From the NCBI GenBank assembly GCA_002307115.1, contig DBTP01000147.1, positions 12,922-19,038 on the forward strand: a stretch of 6,117 bases of DNA, written 5' to 3'. A program made the position numbers and the translations under genes. The DNA comes from Fibrobacter sp. UBA1313. Lineage in GTDB: Bacteria; Fibrobacterota; Fibrobacteria; Fibrobacterales; Fibrobacteraceae. This document shows positions 4,517 through 6,117 of this stretch, piece by piece (within the stretch, counting starts at the first letter, position 1; the number at the start of each line of letters is the position of its first letter). Under the pieces are notes generated by a model, which did not search any database, had not been told where the DNA came from, and saw only the letters and a program-made list of their open reading frames with translations.

Positions 4517-5393
4517 TGGTACGGAATGCCTCCAAAAGGGTTAGCGATTCTTGAGCCTCGCGCACATCGTGCACGCGGATTACGGTCGCTCCGCCAAGAG
4601 CGGCAAAAATTCCAGAGATTACGGTAGGGATGAGCCTATCGCTTTGCTCCAAGCCTTTCACTTTACCAATATACGCTTTTCTCGACATTCCTAGCAATAG
4701 GGGATAGCCATCGGGGAGGTACTCTTCGGTGGCTGCGATGAGATCTAAGTTGTTTTGGAGTGTTTTTCCAAAACCAATGCCAGGATCGAGACAAATGGAG
4801 GAGGGATGGACTCCTAGGTCTACAAGCTGTTGAACAGGCTTTAACAAGTCTTTTCGGACATCGGTCACAACATCTTGATAGGGCGCAAAGTCTTGCTGCA
4901 TGGTTCCAAAATTACCTCGCATGTGATTTAACACGGAGCTTGCCCCTGTTTCGTAGATCACATTTGCCATTCTAGAGTCGAAGCGGAGAGCACTAATGTC
5001 GTTGACGATATGAGCGCCTGCTTTCATGTTTTGCTTTGCGACTTGACTTTTGACGGTATCGACAGAGATGAAAAAGGACTTTTGTGAGGTGAGTGCAAAA
5101 AGTTTCTGCACGAGAGGGAGAACTCTTGCAAGCTCTTCTGCTTCGGGCACAGGGGTGCTTCCTGGACGTGAACTTTCTCCGCCGATATCGAGAATGGTAG
5201 CCCCTTGATCTAGGAGCATTAAGGCGTGTTCAAGGGCAAGGTCGGTGGTGTTGTGCTTGCCACCATCAAAAAAACTATCGGGGGTGACGTTGACTATTCC
5301 CATGATCGCAGGAGTGGGGTTCCCTGTGATGGTTCTTCCCCCAACACTCCAAGGAAGCGCTCTTGCATTTTTGAGAATAGCCTTAAAGGTCAT
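4503..5393 (-). CDS. folP: Dihydropteroate synthase (folate synthesis, sulfonamide target)
   Basis: The enzyme condenses 6-hydroxymethyl-dihydropterin diphosphate with p-aminobenzoate to give dihydropteroate in the folate pathway; it acts in the cytoplasm. The product is 296 residues, slightly longer than E. coli FolP, mostly from an N-terminal extension of about 25 residues. The TIM-barrel motifs appear in order: GIVNVTPDSF (32-41), DIGGESSRPGS (69-79), SVDT (110-113), VNDIS (130-134), HMRG (157-160), LDPGIGFGK (202-210), SRKAYIG (237-243) and RVHDV (273-277). Residues that bind pterin and phosphate (Asp111, Asn131, Asp203, Lys239, Arg273, His275) are all there, so it should be active. The start is ATG 5393, 3 bases after the ftsH stop; TTG 5396 is an alternative. 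No strong ribosome site is seen, so translation is probably coupled to ftsH. The 3' end overlaps the cyclase gene by 14 bases. Confidence 0.96.
   Translation of the reverse strand: MTFKAILKNARALPWSVGGRTITGNPTPAIMGIVNVTPDSFFDGGKHNTTDLALEHALMLLDQGATILDIGGESSRPGSTPVPEAEELARVLPLVQKLFALTSQKSFFISVDTVKSQVAKQNMKAGAHIVNDISALRFDSRMANVIYETGASSVLNHMRGNFGTMQQDFAPYQDVVTDVRKDLLKPVQQLVDLGVHPSSICLDPGIGFGKTLQNNLDLIAATEEYLPDGYPLLLGMSRKAYIGKVKGLEQSDRLIPTVISGIFAALGGATVIRVHDVREAQESLTLLEAFRTNECV
4529..4533 (-). promoter_or_regulatory. Possible ribosome binding site for cdaA
   Basis: GGAGG on the minus strand lies inside the end of folP, 12 bases before the ATG at 4516. The match is good but the spacing is longer than the usual 5 to 9 bases, which may lower initiation on this gene. 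Confidence 0.4.
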
Positions 5394-5396
5394 CAA

Positions 5397-6117
5397 TTAT
5401 TTGTCCGTTTGCGATTCTTCCACGGGAACTTTGTTGGGGACAACTTCCTCTGGAGTATTTACTACAGGTCTACCCGGATCAGGAGGGGGCGCTTCTTCAC
5501 GGGCGGTTTGTGCGGCGTGTTCCAGTTGAGATTGATATTGACGGCTCTTTTTGGTGCTTTCCAGTTTTTCACCTTCCATGACGCGGTCGATTTCTTCACG
5601 ATCAAGGACTTCGTTTTCAATGAGTGCTTCGCCAAGAGCGTTTAATTTATCGCGGTTGTCGATCAGCAAGTCCTTGGCTTTTTGGGAGAGGTTTCGCACG
5701 AGATTGTTGATTGAATCATCAATGGTCTCTGCCATTTTTTCGGACATTTCTTTTGGTTTGTTAATTTCGCGACCGAGGAAAATTTCTCCATCGGCTCTGC
5801 TGTAACAGAGAGGCCCTATTTTTTCGTCGAAGCCCCATTCGGTGACCATTTTGCGGGCGAGTTCCGTGGCGCGCGCAATGTCATTAGAAGCTCCTGTGCT
5901 TTGATGATTAAATACAATCATTTCGGCGAGGCGTCCAGACATGAGGATCATGATATTTTCCTCTGCCTGTTCTTTCGAAAGAGAAACCCGATCGTTTTCA
6001 GGAAGGGACATGGTCACACCCAAAGCGCGTCCACGCGGAATAATGGTGATTTTGTGGAGTGGGTCTGCATGCTTGCAAAGAAGGGTCATTAGGGCATGTC
6101 CCGCTTCGTGGTATGCG
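5397..6117 (-). CDS. ftsH: ATP-dependent zinc metalloprotease FtsH, C-terminal part (cut by window edge)
   Basis: About 239 C-terminal residues are visible, the first complete codon being at 6114-6116; the membrane and AAA+ parts lie beyond the right edge. The visible part opens directly in the zinc site AYHEAGHAL (6089-6116), with both His ligands and the catalytic Glu, and continues with the M41 domain: ITIIPRGRALGVT, a SGRLAE segment, and TGASNDIARAT, whose Asp is the third zinc ligand. A helical region ends with REEIDRVMEG, the usual end of the conserved core. After that comes a low-complexity tail of about 60 residues rich in Pro, Glu and Gln (APPPDPGRPV, VVPNKVPVEE). FtsH is a hexameric membrane protease that degrades misfolded membrane proteins and some regulators. 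Its position directly before folP matches the order in E. coli and many others. The open reading frame continues past the edge with no sign of a break. Confidence 0.97.
   Translation of the reverse strand, partial: AYHEAGHALMTLLCKHADPLHKITIIPRGRALGVTMSLPENDRVSLSKEQAEENIMILMSGRLAEMIVFNHQSTGASNDIARATELARKMVTEWGFDEKIGPLCYSRADGEIFLGREINKPKEMSEKMAETIDDSINNLVRNLSQKAKDLLIDNRDKLNALGEALIENEVLDREEIDRVMEGEKLESTKKSRQYQSQLEHAAQTAREEAPPPDPGRPVVNTPEEVVPNKVPVEESQTDK

Noticed and set aside
5394..5396. TTG at 5396 as the folP start
   Set aside because: The ATG directly after it (5391-5393) is the simpler choice; the difference is one residue and cannot be settled from sequence.
5226..5645. 139-codon plus-strand frame opposite folP and ftsH
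   Set aside because: Both minus-strand genes are certain from their motifs; this frame has no ribosome site or recognisable family.

Overview
The window most resembles a chromosomal piece from Fibrobacter or a close relative (Fibrobacterota, FCB group). The grounds are an ftsH-folP-diadenylate cyclase gene string, a single-pass membrane protein that joins a low-complexity Ala-Asp-Ser-Leu repeat to a chitobiase-like segment and a formylglycine-generating-enzyme (SUMF1-like) domain, several small lipoproteins, and intergenic DNA full of tiny perfect hairpins. The taxon is inferred from style and gene order, not from a marker gene.

Layout. Bases 1-364 hold no convincing gene; they carry a dense series of short inverted repeats and, at the right end, an AT-rich promoter-like stretch. 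Two plus-strand genes (365-856 and 861-1394) follow, 4 bases apart, each coding for a small lipoprotein; they look like diverged copies of one fold. A third small lipoprotein gene (1441-1794) lies on the minus strand, convergent with that pair. It is divergent from a plus-strand gene (1866-2387) for an exported or anchored M15-like zinc peptidase with all the expected metal and catalytic residues. Bases 2388-2531 form a second hairpin-bearing gap between convergent genes.

The right half (2532-6117) is one tightly packed minus-strand operon read from right to left: ftsH (C-terminal third only, cut by the window edge), folP, cdaA-type diadenylate cyclase, and the SUMF1-like membrane protein. 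Junctions are 3 bp apart, 14 bp overlapping, and 11 bp apart, which implies co-transcription and probably translational coupling. The operon groups membrane proteolysis, folate synthesis and cyclic-di-AMP signalling. In E. coli the order is ftsH-folP-glmM, and in Firmicutes cdaA-cdaR-glmM, so here the cyclase takes the place that glmM has in E. coli. No YbbR/CdaR regulator gene is next to it.

Nothing here is clearly a new biological system. The parts most worth a second look are the hairpin-dense gap at the left end, the unassigned lipoprotein pair, and the SUMF1-like protein in the cyclase operon, which seems to lack the catalytic cysteine pair. No rRNA, tRNA, CRISPR array, insertion sequence or standard riboswitch was recognised.
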